Source of the DNA: Bosea sp. 29B
Lineage (GTDB): Bacteria > Pseudomonadota > Alphaproteobacteria > Rhizobiales > Beijerinckiaceae
Length of the DNA stretch: 64,000 nt
NCBI RefSeq assembly: GCF_902506165.1
Contig: NZ_LR733817.1
Coordinates: forward strand, 2,077,408 to 2,141,407
Direction of reading: 5' to 3'
Shown here: positions 47,917 to 58,639 of the stretch, one piece after another
Numbering within the stretch: position 1 is the stretch's first letter
How the letters are laid out: each line of letters opens with the position of its first letter
The notes under the pieces: generated by a model
The model's input: the letters and a program-made list of their open reading frames with translations, nothing else
Databases searched by the model: none
What the model was told of the DNA's origin: nothing
Translations under genes and position numbers: made by a program

Positions 47917-50754
47917 TCAGAGGCTGCGCTTGATCTCCTCGACGCGGAAGCACTCGATCACGTCGCCTGCGCGCATGTCCTGGTAGCTCTCGAAGGACAT
48001 GCCGCACTCCTGGCCGGCGACCACTTCCTTGGCGTCGTCCTTGAAGCGCTTGAGCTGGGCGAGCTTGCCCTCGTGAACCACGACGCCGTCGCGGATCAGG
48101 CGGACATTGGCGCCACGCTCGATCGTGCCGTCGGTGACGCGGCAACCAGCGATCTTGCCGACCTTCGAGACGTTGAAGATCTCGAGGATCTGCGCGTTGC
48201 CGAGCATGGTCTCGCGCAGGGTCGGCGCCAGCAGGCCCGACATCGCGTCCTTCACATCATCCATCAGGTTGTAGATGATGCTGTAGTAACGGATCTCGAC
48301 CCCGGCCCGTTCGGCCGCTTCGCGCGCTTCCTTGTGGGCGCGGACGTTGAAGCCGATCACCACTGCGCCCGAAGCCTGGGCCAGCGTGACGTCGGATTCT
48401 GTGATCGCGCCGACGCCGGACGAAAGCACGCGGGCGCGGACCTCGTCATTGCCGACCTTCTCGAGCGAGCCGACGATGGCTTCGACGGAACCCTGCACGT
48501 CGCCCTTGACGACGAGCGGGAACTCCTTGCGACCAGCACCTTCCTTGAGCTCGCGCATCATCTCGGCGAGCGAGCGGCCGGCACCCGAGCCGGCGCCGCG
48601 GGCGGCGAGGCGATCGCGCTTCTGACGCTCGCGGTAGTCGGTGATCTCGCGGGCACGGGCCTCCGACTCGACGACCGCGACGCGGTCGCCGGCTTCCGGC
48701 GTGCCGTTGAAGCCGAGCACCTCGACCGGAAGCGACGGCGCCGCTTCCTTGATCTGGGCGCCGGTATCGGAGATCAGCGCGCGGACGCGGCCCCATTCGG
48801 CGCCAGCGACGACGATGTCACCGGTGCGCAGCGTGCCGCGCTGGACGAGGACGGTCGCGACCGGGCCGCGGCCGCGGTCGAGCTTGGCCTCGATCACCGT
48901 GCCTTCTGCGGCGCGCTCGGGGTTGGCCTTGATGTCGAGCACCTCGGCCTGCAGCGCGATCGCTTCGAGCAGCGTGTCGAGCCCCTGGCCGGTCTTGGCC
49001 GAGACTTCGATTTCCAGCGTCTCGCCGCCGAGCGACTCGACCTGGATCTCGTATTGCAGCAGCTCGGAACGGACACGGTCCGGGTTGGCGTCGGACTTGT
49101 CGATCTTGTTGATCGCCACGATCAGCGGCACCTTCGCCGCCTTGGCGTGGTTGATGGCCTCGACCGTCTGCGGCATCACGCCGTCATCGGCGGCAACCAC
49201 CAGCACGACCACGTCCGTCACCTTGGCGCCGCGGGCGCGCATCGCCGTGAAGGCGGCGTGGCCGGGCGTGTCGATGAAGGTAACCTTGGCACCGGCCGGC
49301 GTCGTCACCTGATAGGCGCCGATATGCTGGGTGATGCCACCGGCCTCGCCGGACACGACATGGGTCTTGCGGATCGCGTCGAGCAGCGAGGTCTTGCCGT
49401 GGTCGACATGGCCCATGATGGTCACGACCGCCGGGCGCGAGACCAGGGTCTCGTCCGTGTCCGGCGTGTCGAACAGGCCTTCCTCGACGTCGGATTCGGC
49501 GACACGCTTGACGGTGTGGCCCATTTCCTCGGCCACGAGCTGGGCGGTGTCGGCGTCGATCACGTCGGTGATCTTGTGCATCGCGCCCTGCTTCATCAGC
49601 AGGCGGATGACGTCGACGCCCCGCTCGGTCATGCGGTTGGCGAGTTCCTGGATGGTGATCGTCTCAGGGATGATCACCTCGCGCATCACGCGTTCCTTCG
49701 CGACATCGGAGGCGCGATGGCCGGTCATGCGCTGCACGCGGCGCCGGAACGAGGCGAGCGAGCGGGTTCGCTCGTCGTCCCCGCCCGTGGCGGTCGACAA
49801 CGTCAGGCGGCCGCGAGGCTTCTCGCCGACCTTCGGAGTCTTCGGTGCCGGAGCCGGGGCGCCGCGGGGTGCGCCAGGCGCTCCGCCGGGACGCCGGAAA
49901 GCGGGACGCGCCTCGCCGTCATCGGGACGGCTGCGGGGAGCACCTGCTGAAGAGGGCGCCTGCCGAGCGGGCCGCGCGACGAGCGGCTCGGCCGTCGCAT
50001 TGGCGTCGGGGCGTGGCGGGCGCGGCGAGTCCGGACGGGGGGGCCGGAAATCCAGGCGCGGCGGGCGGGCGCCGACATCGCGCGCCGGCGGGCGCGGCCC
50101 ACCGAATTCGCGCGTCTCCCGGGGACCCGACGGAGCAGGGCGCGGCGTCTGGGCGTAGGGCTGGACTGAGGGAGCGGCCGAAGGGGCAGCGTCACGCGGC
50201 GGTGCGGGCCGCGGCGGGGCAGCCTCCTCGCTCATGCGCTGGCGGGCCGCGCTCTCGGCCCGGCGCTTGTGCTCATCCTCCTGGCGGCGGCGGTCCTCTT
50301 CCTCGCGCTGGCGAGCCTGGGCGGCTTCGCGCTCGGCCCGCTCGCGGGATTCCCGGGCAGCGCGCTGGCGTGCTTCCTCTTCGGCGCGGGCGCGGGCCTC
50401 TGCCTCGGTGGCGCGAGCATCGGAGAGGGCGCGCTGACGCGCATCCTTCTCATCGTCCGAGAGCGTGCGCAGCAGCATGCTGCTGGCCGGGCGGCTGGCC
50501 TGTGGCGCGGGCTGCGGTGCCTGTGGCCGCGGCGGCGTCGGAGCCTGCTGCTGCGGCTGCGGGGCACGGGCAACCGGCGCGGCCACGGGTTCGTGGCCGC
50601 TGACGCGGCGCTTGACCTCGACGACGACCTGCTTCGTGCGCCCATGCGAGAAGCTCTGCCGAACCGTGCTCTGCTCGACAGGACGCTTCAGCGACAACGT
50701 CTTGGGAGGCGTTACGCTCAAGGTCTTGTCGCCGGGGGTCTTGGTATCACTCAT
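47917..50754 (-). CDS. infB: Translation initiation factor IF-2
   Basis: A 945-residue GTPase that places fMet-tRNA on the 30S subunit. About 330 N-terminal residues are Pro/Arg/Ala-rich and partly coiled-coil (Glu/Arg repeats). The G domain has [16 protein letters not shown] (G1), DTPGHAAF (G3) and INKIDK (G4), followed by beta-barrel domains and the C-terminal fMet-tRNA-binding domain ending [12 protein letters not shown]. It overlaps the upstream ylxR by 4 bases (ATGA). Confidence 0.98.
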   Translation of the reverse strand: MSDTKTPGDKTLSVTPPKTLSLKRPVEQSTVRQSFSHGRTKQVVVEVKRRVSGHEPVAAPVARAPQPQQQAPTPPRPQAPQPAPQASRPASSMLLRTLSDDEKDARQRALSDARATEAEARARAEEEARQRAARESRERAEREAAQARQREEEDRRRQEDEHKRRAESAARQRMSEEAAPPRPAPPRDAAPSAAPSVQPYAQTPRPAPSGPRETREFGGPRPPARDVGARPPRLDFRPPRPDSPRPPRPDANATAEPLVARPARQAPSSAGAPRSRPDDGEARPAFRRPGGAPGAPRGAPAPAPKTPKVGEKPRGRLTLSTATGGDDERTRSLASFRRRVQRMTGHRASDVAKERVMREVIIPETITIQELANRMTERGVDVIRLLMKQGAMHKITDVIDADTAQLVAEEMGHTVKRVAESDVEEGLFDTPDTDETLVSRPAVVTIMGHVDHGKTSLLDAIRKTHVVSGEAGGITQHIGAYQVTTPAGAKVTFIDTPGHAAFTAMRARGAKVTDVVVLVVAADDGVMPQTVEAINHAKAAKVPLIVAINKIDKSDANPDRVRSELLQYEIQVESLGGETLEIEVSAKTGQGLDTLLEAIALQAEVLDIKANPERAAEGTVIEAKLDRGRGPVATVLVQRGTLRTGDIVVAGAEWGRVRALISDTGAQIKEAAPSLPVEVLGFNGTPEAGDRVAVVESEARAREITDYRERQKRDRLAARGAGSGAGRSLAEMMRELKEGAGRKEFPLVVKGDVQGSVEAIVGSLEKVGNDEVRARVLSSGVGAITESDVTLAQASGAVVIGFNVRAHKEAREAAERAGVEIRYYSIIYNLMDDVKDAMSGLLAPTLRETMLGNAQILEIFNVSKVGKIAGCRVTDGTIERGANVRLIRDGVVVHEGKLAQLKRFKDDAKEVVAGQECGMSFESYQDMRAGDVIECFRVEEIKRSL

Positions 50755-51440
50755 TCCGCTGTCGGTCCTGCCGGTTCGGTCTTCGTCTGGTCGCGTACGT
50801 CGGATTCAGCCGGGTCGATGAACGCCGTCTCGCCAGCATCGTTCATCCGAAAACGGATGAGCCGACGCCAGCGCGCGAGGAAACCCTCAGTCGCCGGACC
50901 CGGAGCAAGCGCTGCATGTATCACATGCTCACGCCCCAGCGCCAGTTCCAGTTCAGCCGCGGCGAAAATCGCCACGACCGGTATCTCTTTCGGCCCCGAT
51001 GCGCGCCGCAGCGCCTGGCCGATCTTACGCTTTCCGTCCTCGGCGCCGTCGCTCGCGGCGATCACCGCGGCAGGGCGCCCTGCTTCAGCCTGGGCCTCGA
51101 CCTTGGCGAAGCCGGTCGAGACCAGTCCCGCCTTGTTCGCCATCGCCAGCGCCTGGATCGCGTCCCGGACCAGCAGCGCATCGACCTCGGCCGCCAGCTC
51201 GGGCGAAACCGTGACTTTCATCTTCAGCGAGCGCTCGAACGCGCGTCGCTTCACCGCTTCGCGGACTGCGGCAGCGCTGAGCGAGACCCAGACGCCGCGT
51301 CCCGGCAGCTTGCGCCTGATGTCCGGCACCAGCACTTCGCCGGGGCCGACCACGAAGCGAATCAGATCTTCCGGCGCCCGGCCCTGGCGCGTCACCACGC
51401 AGGTCCGCTCCGGGCCCTCGCGTTCGGCGCGCCGCTTCAT
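50751..51440 (-). CDS. YlxR/DUF448 RNA-binding protein (fused to L7Ae-like part)
   Basis: A 229-residue protein with an N-terminal YlxR domain ([20 protein letters not shown], then PGRGVWVS) and a second half resembling an L7Ae/ribosomal eL8-like RNA-binding fold, the usual alphaproteobacterial arrangement. The operon position between nusA and infB is conserved in bacteria. YlxR is thought to act on transcription or RNase P RNA. There is an acid tail. Confidence 0.88.
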   Translation of the reverse strand: MKRRAEREGPERTCVVTRQGRAPEDLIRFVVGPGEVLVPDIRRKLPGRGVWVSLSAAAVREAVKRRAFERSLKMKVTVSPELAAEVDALLVRDAIQALAMANKAGLVSTGFAKVEAQAEAGRPAAVIAASDGAEDGKRKIGQALRRASGPKEIPVVAIFAAAELELALGREHVIHAALAPGPATEGFLARWRRLIRFRMNDAGETAFIDPAESDVRDQTKTEPAGPTAE

Positions 51441-51456
51441 CTCGCGCTGTCCTGGT

Positions 51457-53052
51457 TCAGACCTGCGACTCCTCGGCCTCGGTCTCCGCCTCGGCTTCCG
51501 GCTCCGGCGCCTCGATCCAGCCCGCCTTGACGCGGGCGGCCATCACGATCGCCTCGGCATCCTGCCGCGACAGGTCGAAGCCGTCGAGATAGCCGGAATG
51601 GCGGGTGGTCTCGCCATCCTTGCGCTCGGTCCAGCCGACCAGGTCGTCGGTGGCGCAGCCGGCGAGGTCCTCGACGCTCTTCACGTCGTTCTCGCCGAGC
51701 GCGACCATCATCGCGGTGGAAACGCCCTCGACATCGCGCAGCTCGTCCTCGACGCCCAGCGCCTTGCGCTTCTCGTCGAACTCGGCCTCGACCGCGGCCA
51801 GGTGTTCCTGGGCGCGGTTCTGGATCTCGGCGGCGGTATCCTCGTCGAAGCCCTCGATCGAGGACAATTCGCTCGGCTCGACGTAGGCGACTTCCTCGAC
51901 CGAGCGGAAGCCTTCCGAAGCGAGCAGCTGGCCGACGGTCTCGTCGACATTGAGGGCGTTCATGAACAGCTCGGTGCGCTGCACGAACTCCTTCTGGCGG
52001 CGCTCGGACTCCTCGGCTTCAGTCAGGATGTCGATGTCCCAGCCGGTGAGCTGCGACGCCAGGCGGACATTCTGGCCGCGGCGGCCGATCGCGAGCGAGA
52101 GCTGCTCGTCCGGCACCACGACTTCGATCTTGTCCGCTTCCTCGTCCAGCACCACCTTGGCGACTTCCGCCGGCTGCAGCGCGTTGACGACGAAGGTCGC
52201 GACATCGGGCGACCACGGGATGATGTCGATCTTCTCGCCCTGGAGCTCGCCGACCACGGCCTGCACGCGCGAGCCGCGCATGCCGACGCAGGCGCCGACT
52301 GGATCGATCGAGGAGTCACGGCTGATCACCGCGATCTTGGCGCGCGAGCCCGGATCGCGGGCGACGGCCTTGACCTCGACGATCCCGTCATAGATCTCCG
52401 GCACTTCCTGGCCGAACAGCTTGGCCATGAACTGCGGATGGGTGCGCGACAGGAAGATCTGCGGCCCACGCGGCTCGCGGCGCACATCGTAGACATAGGC
52501 GCGGGCGCGGTCGCCGACCTTGAAGGTCTCGCGCGGGATCATCTCGTCGCGGCGGATGATCGCCTCGCCACGGCCGAGATCGACGAAGACATTGCCGTAT
52601 TCGACGCGCTTGACCGCGCCGTTGACGATCTCGCCGATACGATCCTTGTACTCGTCATACTGCCGGTCGCGCTCGGCCTCGCGCACCTTCTGCACGATGA
52701 CCTGCTTGGCCGACTGGGCGGCGATGCGGCCGAAATCGAAGGGCGGCAGCGGATCGGCGATCACGTCGCCGACCTGGGCGGCCGGGTTGTGACGCTTGGC
52801 CTCGTCGACGGTGATCTCGACGGCGCCGTTCTCGACGAGGTCGACGACCTGGAGATGGCGGGCGAGGCGCAGCTCGCCCGACTTGGTGTTGATCTCGGCA
52901 TGCACGTCTGTCTCGGCGCCGTAGCGCGAGCGCGCCGCCTTGGCGATCGCGTCCTGCATCGCGTCGATCACGATCTGCCGGTCGATCGACTTCTCGCGGG
53001 CGACGGCGTCGGCGATCTGCAACAGCTCGAGCCGGTTGGCGCTGACGGCCAT
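51457..53052 (-). CDS. nusA: Transcription termination/antitermination protein NusA
   Basis: A 531-residue RNA polymerase-binding factor. N-terminal domain (LELLQIADAVAREKSID), S1 (KRVEYGNVFVDLGRGEAIIRRDE), KH1/KH2 (GACVGMRGSRVQAVVGELQGEKIDI and LAIGRRGQNVRLASQLTGW), then C-terminal acidic repeats. The ATG at 53052 has GAGGAG 8 bases ahead, inside the rimP end; a GTG three codons upstream is less likely. It starts 5 bases after rimP. Confidence 0.97.
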   Translation of the reverse strand: MAVSANRLELLQIADAVAREKSIDRQIVIDAMQDAIAKAARSRYGAETDVHAEINTKSGELRLARHLQVVDLVENGAVEITVDEAKRHNPAAQVGDVIADPLPPFDFGRIAAQSAKQVIVQKVREAERDRQYDEYKDRIGEIVNGAVKRVEYGNVFVDLGRGEAIIRRDEMIPRETFKVGDRARAYVYDVRREPRGPQIFLSRTHPQFMAKLFGQEVPEIYDGIVEVKAVARDPGSRAKIAVISRDSSIDPVGACVGMRGSRVQAVVGELQGEKIDIIPWSPDVATFVVNALQPAEVAKVVLDEEADKIEVVVPDEQLSLAIGRRGQNVRLASQLTGWDIDILTEAEESERRQKEFVQRTELFMNALNVDETVGQLLASEGFRSVEEVAYVEPSELSSIEGFDEDTAAEIQNRAQEHLAAVEAEFDEKRKALGVEDELRDVEGVSTAMMVALGENDVKSVEDLAGCATDDLVGWTERKDGETTRHSGYLDGFDLSRQDAEAIVMAARVKAGWIEAPEPEAEAETEAEESQV

Positions 53053-53057
53053 GGCGC

Positions 53058-53756
53058 TCACTCCTCTTCCTGTGTGTTCTTCACCGGCCCCTTGGCGCCC
53101 TTGCCCGGCTTGCGGGCCTTGGGATCACGGGGGCCGAGCGACTTGCCGCGCCCGGGTACGGGCTGGGCGATCTCGTCGGCGGGCGGCATTTCCGGCGCCA
53201 GGCCCGATTTGCCGCGCCGGAGCGATTCGGTGACCAGCGCATCGGTCAGCACCAGCCGCGCCTCGGCGATCAGGCGCATCGGGATCGCGACATCGCGCTC
53301 CTCGTCGGCCTTGGCGTCGTCGCGGCTCAGCAGGGCGTCGGTTCCGCTGGCGCCCCGCAGGATGCCGCGGAAGCGCTTGCGCCCGGCAAAGGGCTCGCTG
53401 GTCTCGATCTTGGTCAGGTGGCCGGCCCAGCGCTCGAAATCGCTCGGCCTGACCAGCGGCCGGTCGATGCCCGGCGACGATACTTCCAGATGATAGGCCG
53501 TCTGAACGGGATCGTCGACGTCCAGCGCCGGCGAAACCGCCTGGCTTACGGCCTCGCAGCCTTCGACATTCATCGTGCCGTCGGGCAACTCGGCCATGAT
53601 CTGGACGGTGCAACCGTTCTGGGCGCTGATGCGCACGCGCACCAGCCGGTAGCCGAGATCCATGATCGCCGGCTCGATGATCGCCGCAACGCGCGCGGCG
53701 ATGCCGCTCTCCACGACGATCCGCTCTTCCTGATCCTGGCTGTTCTGCTCGACCAT
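53058..53756 (-). CDS. rimP: Ribosome maturation factor RimP
   Basis: A 232-residue 30S assembly factor. The N domain GYRLVRVRI and the stretch [20 protein letters not shown] then [23 protein letters not shown] are diagnostic. The C terminus has an unusually long Pro/Lys/Arg-rich tail compared with the E. coli protein, as often in this order. The start at MVEQNSQD is chosen; a TTG 33 bases upstream is possible. First gene of the nusA-infB operon. Confidence 0.95.
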   Translation of the reverse strand: MVEQNSQDQEERIVVESGIAARVAAIIEPAIMDLGYRLVRVRISAQNGCTVQIMAELPDGTMNVEGCEAVSQAVSPALDVDDPVQTAYHLEVSSPGIDRPLVRPSDFERWAGHLTKIETSEPFAGRKRFRGILRGASGTDALLSRDDAKADEERDVAIPMRLIAEARLVLTDALVTESLRRGKSGLAPEMPPADEIAQPVPGRGKSLGPRDPKARKPGKGAKGPVKNTQEEE

Positions 53757-53814
53757 CCGTATGGCTCGCCCGTCTCCCGCCGGCTCCAAAAAAACTCATG
53801 GGCGGTTCGGCCAA

Positions 53815-53845
53815 TAAAAAAGAGCGGGCCGGTGGGCCCGCTCTT
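53815..53845 (-). terminator. Terminator-like hairpin in the rimP leader (possible attenuator)
   Basis: On the minus strand AGAGCGGGCC, four-base loop, GGCCCGCTCT, then TTTTTTATT. It lies 60 bases upstream of the rimP start and downstream of a sigma70-like promoter, so it could stop transcription before the operon unless antitermination occurs, or end a short RNA. Confidence 0.7.
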
Positions 53846-53883
53846 GATCGCCGGCTTACACCGAAACCAGAGCTGTTGGCCGC

Positions 53884-53912
53884 TATCTAGTCCCGTTTCA
53901 GCGATCTTGCAA
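53884..53912 (-). promoter_or_regulatory. Sigma70-like promoter for rimP operon
   Basis: On the minus strand TTGCAA (53912-53907), 17-base spacer, TAGATA (53889-53884). It predicts transcription starting near 53877, giving a leader of about 120 bases that holds the terminator-like hairpin. Confidence 0.5.
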
Positions 53913-54000
53913 GCCTGTCCTCGATTTCGACGATGCTGCTAACCCGCTGGTCATTCTTCATTGCTAGGATGGGGGGATGGTTGAGTGGTGAGGTTGCGTG

Positions 54001-55116
54001 ATGAGTCCTGTCGGCGCGTTGCTGCGCGATCTCGAGACGACGATGGCGCGCGGCTCGACCGACGAGCGCGCCGTCATCCTGTCGCGCCTGACCGACCTCT
54101 TCCTGGCCACGGCCAACGAGATGGGCGAGGACCAGGTCGGCGTCTTCGACGTGGTGATCGGCCGCCTCGCTCGCGCGATCGAGATGAAGGCGCGCATCGA
54201 ACTGGCCGAGCGGCTCGCTCCCGTTCCCAATGCGCCGAGCGGCGTCGTGCGCCAGCTCGCGCTCGACGAGATCGCGGTGGCGCGGCCGGTCCTCGTCGCC
54301 TCGCCCCGTCTCAGCGACCATGATCTCGTCGCCATCGCCGCTGCCAAGGGCCGCGATCACATGCTCGCCATTACCGAGCGTCCGGATCTCGGCGAGCCGG
54401 TCACCGATTTCCTGATCCTGCGCGGCGGGCGCGTCGTGACCCATGCCGTCGCCGCCAATCAGAGCGCCCGCTTCTCCCGCCACGGCATGGGCGTCCTCGT
54501 CATGCGCGCCGCCCAGGACGACGCCTTGCAGGTGACGCTCGGCACCCGCGCCGACATCCCAGCCGATCTCGCCGAGCAGCTGCTGGCGGCCGCCAAGAGC
54601 TCCGCCCGCCGCCGGCTTGAAGCTTCGTTGGAACCGTCGTTGATGGGTGCCGTCGCCGGCGCTGTCGAGCGCGGTGCCGAAGCCGTCTCGGCCCAGACGA
54701 CCATCGGTGACGAGCTCGGTCGTTTCGGCAAGGCGCTGGTGGACGTCAAGGCCCTGGACGAAGCCGGCAAGCTCGACGAATCCGTGGTGGCGCAATATGC
54801 GACCTCCGGCGCGGTCGAGCATGCGATCTGCGGTGTCGCCGCCCTGGCCCGCCTGACCTTGCCGGCGACCGAACAGATCGTCTTCGGTCCCGATCGCGAT
54901 GCGGTGCTCCTGGTGGCGCGCGGCATGGGCTGGTCCTGGGAGACGACCAGGGCGCTGATCGGCCTGCGCAAGGGCGACGGCAAGTCCGCCCCGGTGCTGG
55001 AGCGGGCCAAGCAGAGCTTCCGCAACCTGACGCCGATGACGGCGCAGCGCGTGCTCGGCTTCCTCAGGATGCGCGACGGTGCGCAGTCAGATAGCTCGGC
55101 ACCCGTCCGGCCTTGA
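54001..55116 (+). CDS. DUF2336 domain protein
   Basis: A 371-residue helical protein with HEAT-like alternating helices, matching the alphaproteobacterial DUF2336 family (VFDVVIGRLA, RARIELAERLA-like KARIELAERLAPVPNAP, ERPDLGEPVTDFLILRGG). Function not established. It is encoded opposite to its neighbours between rimP and trmB, and its 3' end overlaps the end of trmB by 53 bases on the other strand. The start ATG directly follows a GTG that could serve instead. Confidence 0.82.
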   Translation: MSPVGALLRDLETTMARGSTDERAVILSRLTDLFLATANEMGEDQVGVFDVVIGRLARAIEMKARIELAERLAPVPNAPSGVVRQLALDEIAVARPVLVASPRLSDHDLVAIAAAKGRDHMLAITERPDLGEPVTDFLILRGGRVVTHAVAANQSARFSRHGMGVLVMRAAQDDALQVTLGTRADIPADLAEQLLAAAKSSARRRLEASLEPSLMGAVAGAVERGAEAVSAQTTIGDELGRFGKALVDVKALDEAGKLDESVVAQYATSGAVEHAICGVAALARLTLPATEQIVFGPDRDAVLLVARGMGWSWETTRALIGLRKGDGKSAPVLERAKQSFRNLTPMTAQRVLGFLRMRDGAQSDSSAPVRP

Positions 55117-55756
55117 CCGCTTTCGCCTCGTAGCGGGTGCGGACCCAGCCGGGATAGGGCTGGCGCCAATCGTCCGCGCGCTCGTCGATCCAGTCGAAAT
55201 CAGGCGAGGCGGCGAGCCGCGCCAGCGTCCAGCCGACATAGTCGTCGATGTCGCTGGCGAAGCGGAAGCGACCGCCCGGCCGCAGCACCCTGGCGAGCAG
55301 GGAGAGCGTCCGCTCCGAGACGAAGCGGCGCTTGCGCTGGCGGCGTTTCGGCCATGGGTCCGGATAGAGCAGGTCGGCCGCGTCGATGCTTCCTGCGGGC
55401 AGTTGCGGCAGGAGCAGCGCGGCATCGCCGTCCCAGAGCCGGATATTACGCAGGCCTTCCTGCTCGATCACGGCCAGGAACTTGGCCATGCCATTGATGA
55501 AGGGCTCGACGCCGATGAAGCCGATCTGCGGGCTCTCGCGCATGCGCGCCAGCAGATGCTCGCCGCCGCCGAAGCCGATCTCGAGCCTGACGGCCTCGAC
55601 GGGAATCGGAAAGAGCGCCTTCAGGTCGGAGATCGGCCCTTCCGGCAGACGAAGCGCCGGCAAGGTCTCGGCGATGCGCTCGGCCTGGCCCTGGCGCAGG
55701 CCCTTGCCCTTGCGGCGGCCGAAGAAGGCCCGGTCTGGATCGTGCTGCTCTGTCAT
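55064..55756 (-). CDS. trmB: tRNA (guanine-46-N7)-methyltransferase
   Basis: A 230-residue SAM methyltransferase forming m7G46 in tRNA. VRLEIGFGGGEHLLARMRESP is motif I, DLLYPDPWPKRRQRKRRF the catalytic loop, and the C-terminal TRYEAKAVKAGRVPSYL is typical. It follows the metK terminator on the same strand. Its last 53 bases lie inside the DUF2336 gene on the opposite strand. Confidence 0.96.
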   Translation of the reverse strand: MTEQHDPDRAFFGRRKGKGLRQGQAERIAETLPALRLPEGPISDLKALFPIPVEAVRLEIGFGGGEHLLARMRESPQIGFIGVEPFINGMAKFLAVIEQEGLRNIRLWDGDAALLLPQLPAGSIDAADLLYPDPWPKRRQRKRRFVSERTLSLLARVLRPGGRFRFASDIDDYVGWTLARLAASPDFDWIDERADDWRQPYPGWVRTRYEAKAVKAGRVPSYLTAHRRAS

Positions 55757-55781
55757 GAGCGTTGCTCTATGTCGGTTCGAG

Positions 55782-55815
55782 CAAAAGAAAAAGGCCGGGG
55801 CAGCACCCCGGCCTT
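55782..55815 (-). terminator. Intrinsic terminator of metK
   Basis: On the minus strand AAGGCCGGGG, five-base loop, CCCCGGCCTT, followed by TTTCTTTT. It lies 24 bases after the metK stop and 26 bases before the trmB start codon. Confidence 0.92.
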
Positions 55816-55838
55816 CATTCAGACTATGGTGACGTGGA

Positions 55839-57044
<1,206 letters not shown>

Positions 57045-57173
57045 GGTCGGGATCCTTCCCAAGCTGCGGGGCGGGCGCCGGTGGAGACCTGCGCACGAAT
57101 GAAAAATGCGCAGCGTCTTTTGCAGCGGAAAGGTTCGCCGTCAAGGCAGGAAATTCTTTTGACAGATATTTTG

Positions 57174-57191
57174 TTCGTTAAGTCGAACGAA
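57174..57191. promoter_or_regulatory. Palindrome upstream of metK
   Basis: TTCGTT, six bases, AACGAA: inverted repeat just after the XRE stop codon and 130 bases ahead of the metK start. A candidate operator for the adjacent XRE proteins or part of the metK promoter region. Confidence 0.4.
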
Positions 57192-57203
57192 TAGGGCGTG
57201 GAA

Positions 57204-57617
57204 TCAGGCTGTTTCTCCGGATTCATCCGCCAGGGCCTCGACGAGGTCGATGACGCGTCGGCGTACACGCGGGTTCTTGATGCGCACGAACGCCTTGGAA
57301 AGCTGGACGCCCTCGCTGGTGGAGAGGAAGTCGGCGACATAGGTCGCCGCCGACGCGTCGGCGAAGCCGCCGGTGGCCACGTCACCGGCCGGGGCGCCCT
57401 CGAAGAAGAAGGCGACGGGTACGCCTAGCATCTTGGCGATCTGCTGCAGGCGGCTGGCACTGATTCTATTTGTGCCCTTCTCGTATTTCTGCACCTGCTG
57501 AAAGGTCAGGCCCAACGCCTCGCCCAGCTTTTCCTGGCTGATTCCGGCCAGCATGCGCTGCATGCGTACCCGGCTGCCGACATGACGGTCGATCGGATTC
57601 GGAAGTTTCTTCAGCAT
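57204..57617 (-). CDS. XRE-family regulator, copy 1 (metK side)
   Basis: A 137-residue regulator of the small rhizobial XRE type, such as PhrR of Sinorhizobium. HTH at about residues 15-68: RMLAGISQEKLGEALGLTFQ then VQKYEKGTNRISASRLQQIA. The C-terminal half is a conserved helical domain (YVADFLSTSEGVQLSKAFVRI). It shares roughly 80-85% identity by eye with the second copy at 59731-60150. In related genomes a single gene of this type lies between lnt and metK; here two copies flank luxR-luxI. Confidence 0.9.
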   Translation of the reverse strand: MLKKLPNPIDRHVGSRVRMQRMLAGISQEKLGEALGLTFQQVQKYEKGTNRISASRLQQIAKMLGVPVAFFFEGAPAGDVATGGFADASAATYVADFLSTSEGVQLSKAFVRIKNPRVRRRVIDLVEALADESGETA

Positions 57618-57692
57618 GGGCCGTTCACCTCGGGGCCCACTCAACCGCACTTCCGGCCGCGCGTCTACCGCCGGCTCTGGAAGGCCATGAGA

Positions 57693-57710
57693 TGGTATGC
57701 ATTGGTATGC
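57693..57710. repeat. Tandem 10-bp direct repeat upstream of XRE copy 1 and luxR
   Basis: TGGTATGC at 57693-57700 and again at 57703-57710, one helical turn apart, in the divergent promoter region between XRE copy 1 and luxR. The layout suits cooperative binding of a regulator. Confidence 0.4.
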
Positions 57711-57763
57711 GTTGATTCTTGGCCGTTCTGCGTTGAAGCTGCTAAGGTCGGAAAAGACGGGAC

Positions 57764-58495
57764 ATGTCGGGACGACATTTCAACGCGGGACGAGACGCGC
57801 TCGACTTCATCGATCGGCTGAGCACCCTCACCGATCCGACGATGGTCGTCGCCGCTTTGCGCGATAAGCTTGCCAGCTATGGCTTCCACGCCTTCCTCAT
57901 CACAGGGCTGCCGGAAATCGGCGATCGGATCGATCCGCTCGTTCTCCTCAATGGCTGGCCGCCGGGCTGGTTCGAGCTCTATCTGGAGAAGTCGTTCTCG
58001 GATTGGGACCCGATCGCGGCCCATTGCAAGACGACGATCGACCCGTTCGCCTGGAACGACGTCTACCAGGAGGGTGCGGCGCTGCCGCGCCAGCGCGAGG
58101 TGATGCACCGGGCTCGCGACTTCAACATGATCGAGGGCTTCTGCGTGCCGATCCATGGCGAAGCGGGCTTTCAGGCCGTGGTCACCATGGCCGGAGATCG
58201 GCCGGATCTGTCGCGCCAGGCCCGTTCGGCGATTCACCTGATGTCGATCTACGCGCATGGCAAGGCGGCCGACTGCCTGCGGCCGGCGCGCTGCGAGCAC
58301 GTCCTGACGGTGCGCGAGCGCGAAGTCTTGACCTGGTTCGCGATCGGCAAGACGACCGAAGGCGTGGCGGAGCGCCTCGGCGTTTCCGCCGGCACGGCGG
58401 AGGCCCATTTCGAGAACGCTGCCCGCAAGCTCGGGGTCAGGGGCCGCACACGCACGGTGATCGAGGCCTATCGCCGTGGCGAGATCAGCATCTAG
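57764..58495 (+). CDS. LuxR-type quorum-sensing receptor/regulator
   Basis: A 243-residue LuxR homologue with an N-terminal autoinducer-binding domain and a C-terminal HTH (LTVREREVLTWFAIGKTTEG, about residues 183-240). The six residues conserved in LuxR-type acyl-homoserine lactone receptors are present in the TraR spacing: W69, Y73, D82, P83, W97 and G125. It therefore probably binds a homoserine lactone. It lies 144 bases upstream of luxI on the same strand and diverges from XRE copy 1. The ribosome binding site is weak. Confidence 0.95.
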   Translation: MSGRHFNAGRDALDFIDRLSTLTDPTMVVAALRDKLASYGFHAFLITGLPEIGDRIDPLVLLNGWPPGWFELYLEKSFSDWDPIAAHCKTTIDPFAWNDVYQEGAALPRQREVMHRARDFNMIEGFCVPIHGEAGFQAVVTMAGDRPDLSRQARSAIHLMSIYAHGKAADCLRPARCEHVLTVREREVLTWFAIGKTTEGVAERLGVSAGTAEAHFENAARKLGVRGRTRTVIEAYRRGEISI

Positions 58496-58498
58496 GCG

Positions 58499-58535
58499 TG
58501 TTCCGTAGGGGCGGGACTACTTTTGCGATAGGAAC
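58499..58535. repeat. Degenerate dispersed palindromic repeat, copy 2
   Basis: GTTCCGTAGGGGCGGGACTA followed by CTTTTGCGATAGGAAC, with TGTTCC...GGAACA ends. It resembles the element at 3270-3312. It lies between luxR and luxI directly after the luxR stop. Confidence 0.4.
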
Positions 58536-58568
58536 AACCGTTCGAATCCGGTCGATTTCGCCCGCATC

Positions 58569-58584
58569 TTCCGGAATTCCGGAA
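58569..58584. promoter_or_regulatory. Perfect 16-bp palindrome upstream of luxI (candidate lux box)
   Basis: TTCCGGAATTCCGGAA, a perfect palindrome 55 bases ahead of the luxI ATG. LuxR-type proteins bind 18-20-bp palindromes in such positions. The sequence is also two tandem copies of TTCCGGAA, and does not match the classical lux box by sequence. Confidence 0.6.
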
Positions 58585-58639
58585 TACCCGTGAAACCTGA
58601 ATGGAGCCAGCTTGCGTCCCTCTAGGGAGGGAAGCGGCG

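Noticed and set aside
50269..53493. 1074-codon open frame on the plus strand
   Set aside because: It is antisense to infB, ylxR and nusA and has no recognisable motif; long antisense frames are expected at this GC content.
53887..53961. 24-codon ORF upstream of rimP on the minus strand
   Set aside because: It overlaps the proposed promoter and would lie ahead of the transcription start; no supporting signal.
57045..57203. SAM riboswitch before metK
   Set aside because: I looked for a paired structure typical of SAM-II, SAM-V or related classes and saw only a short palindrome.
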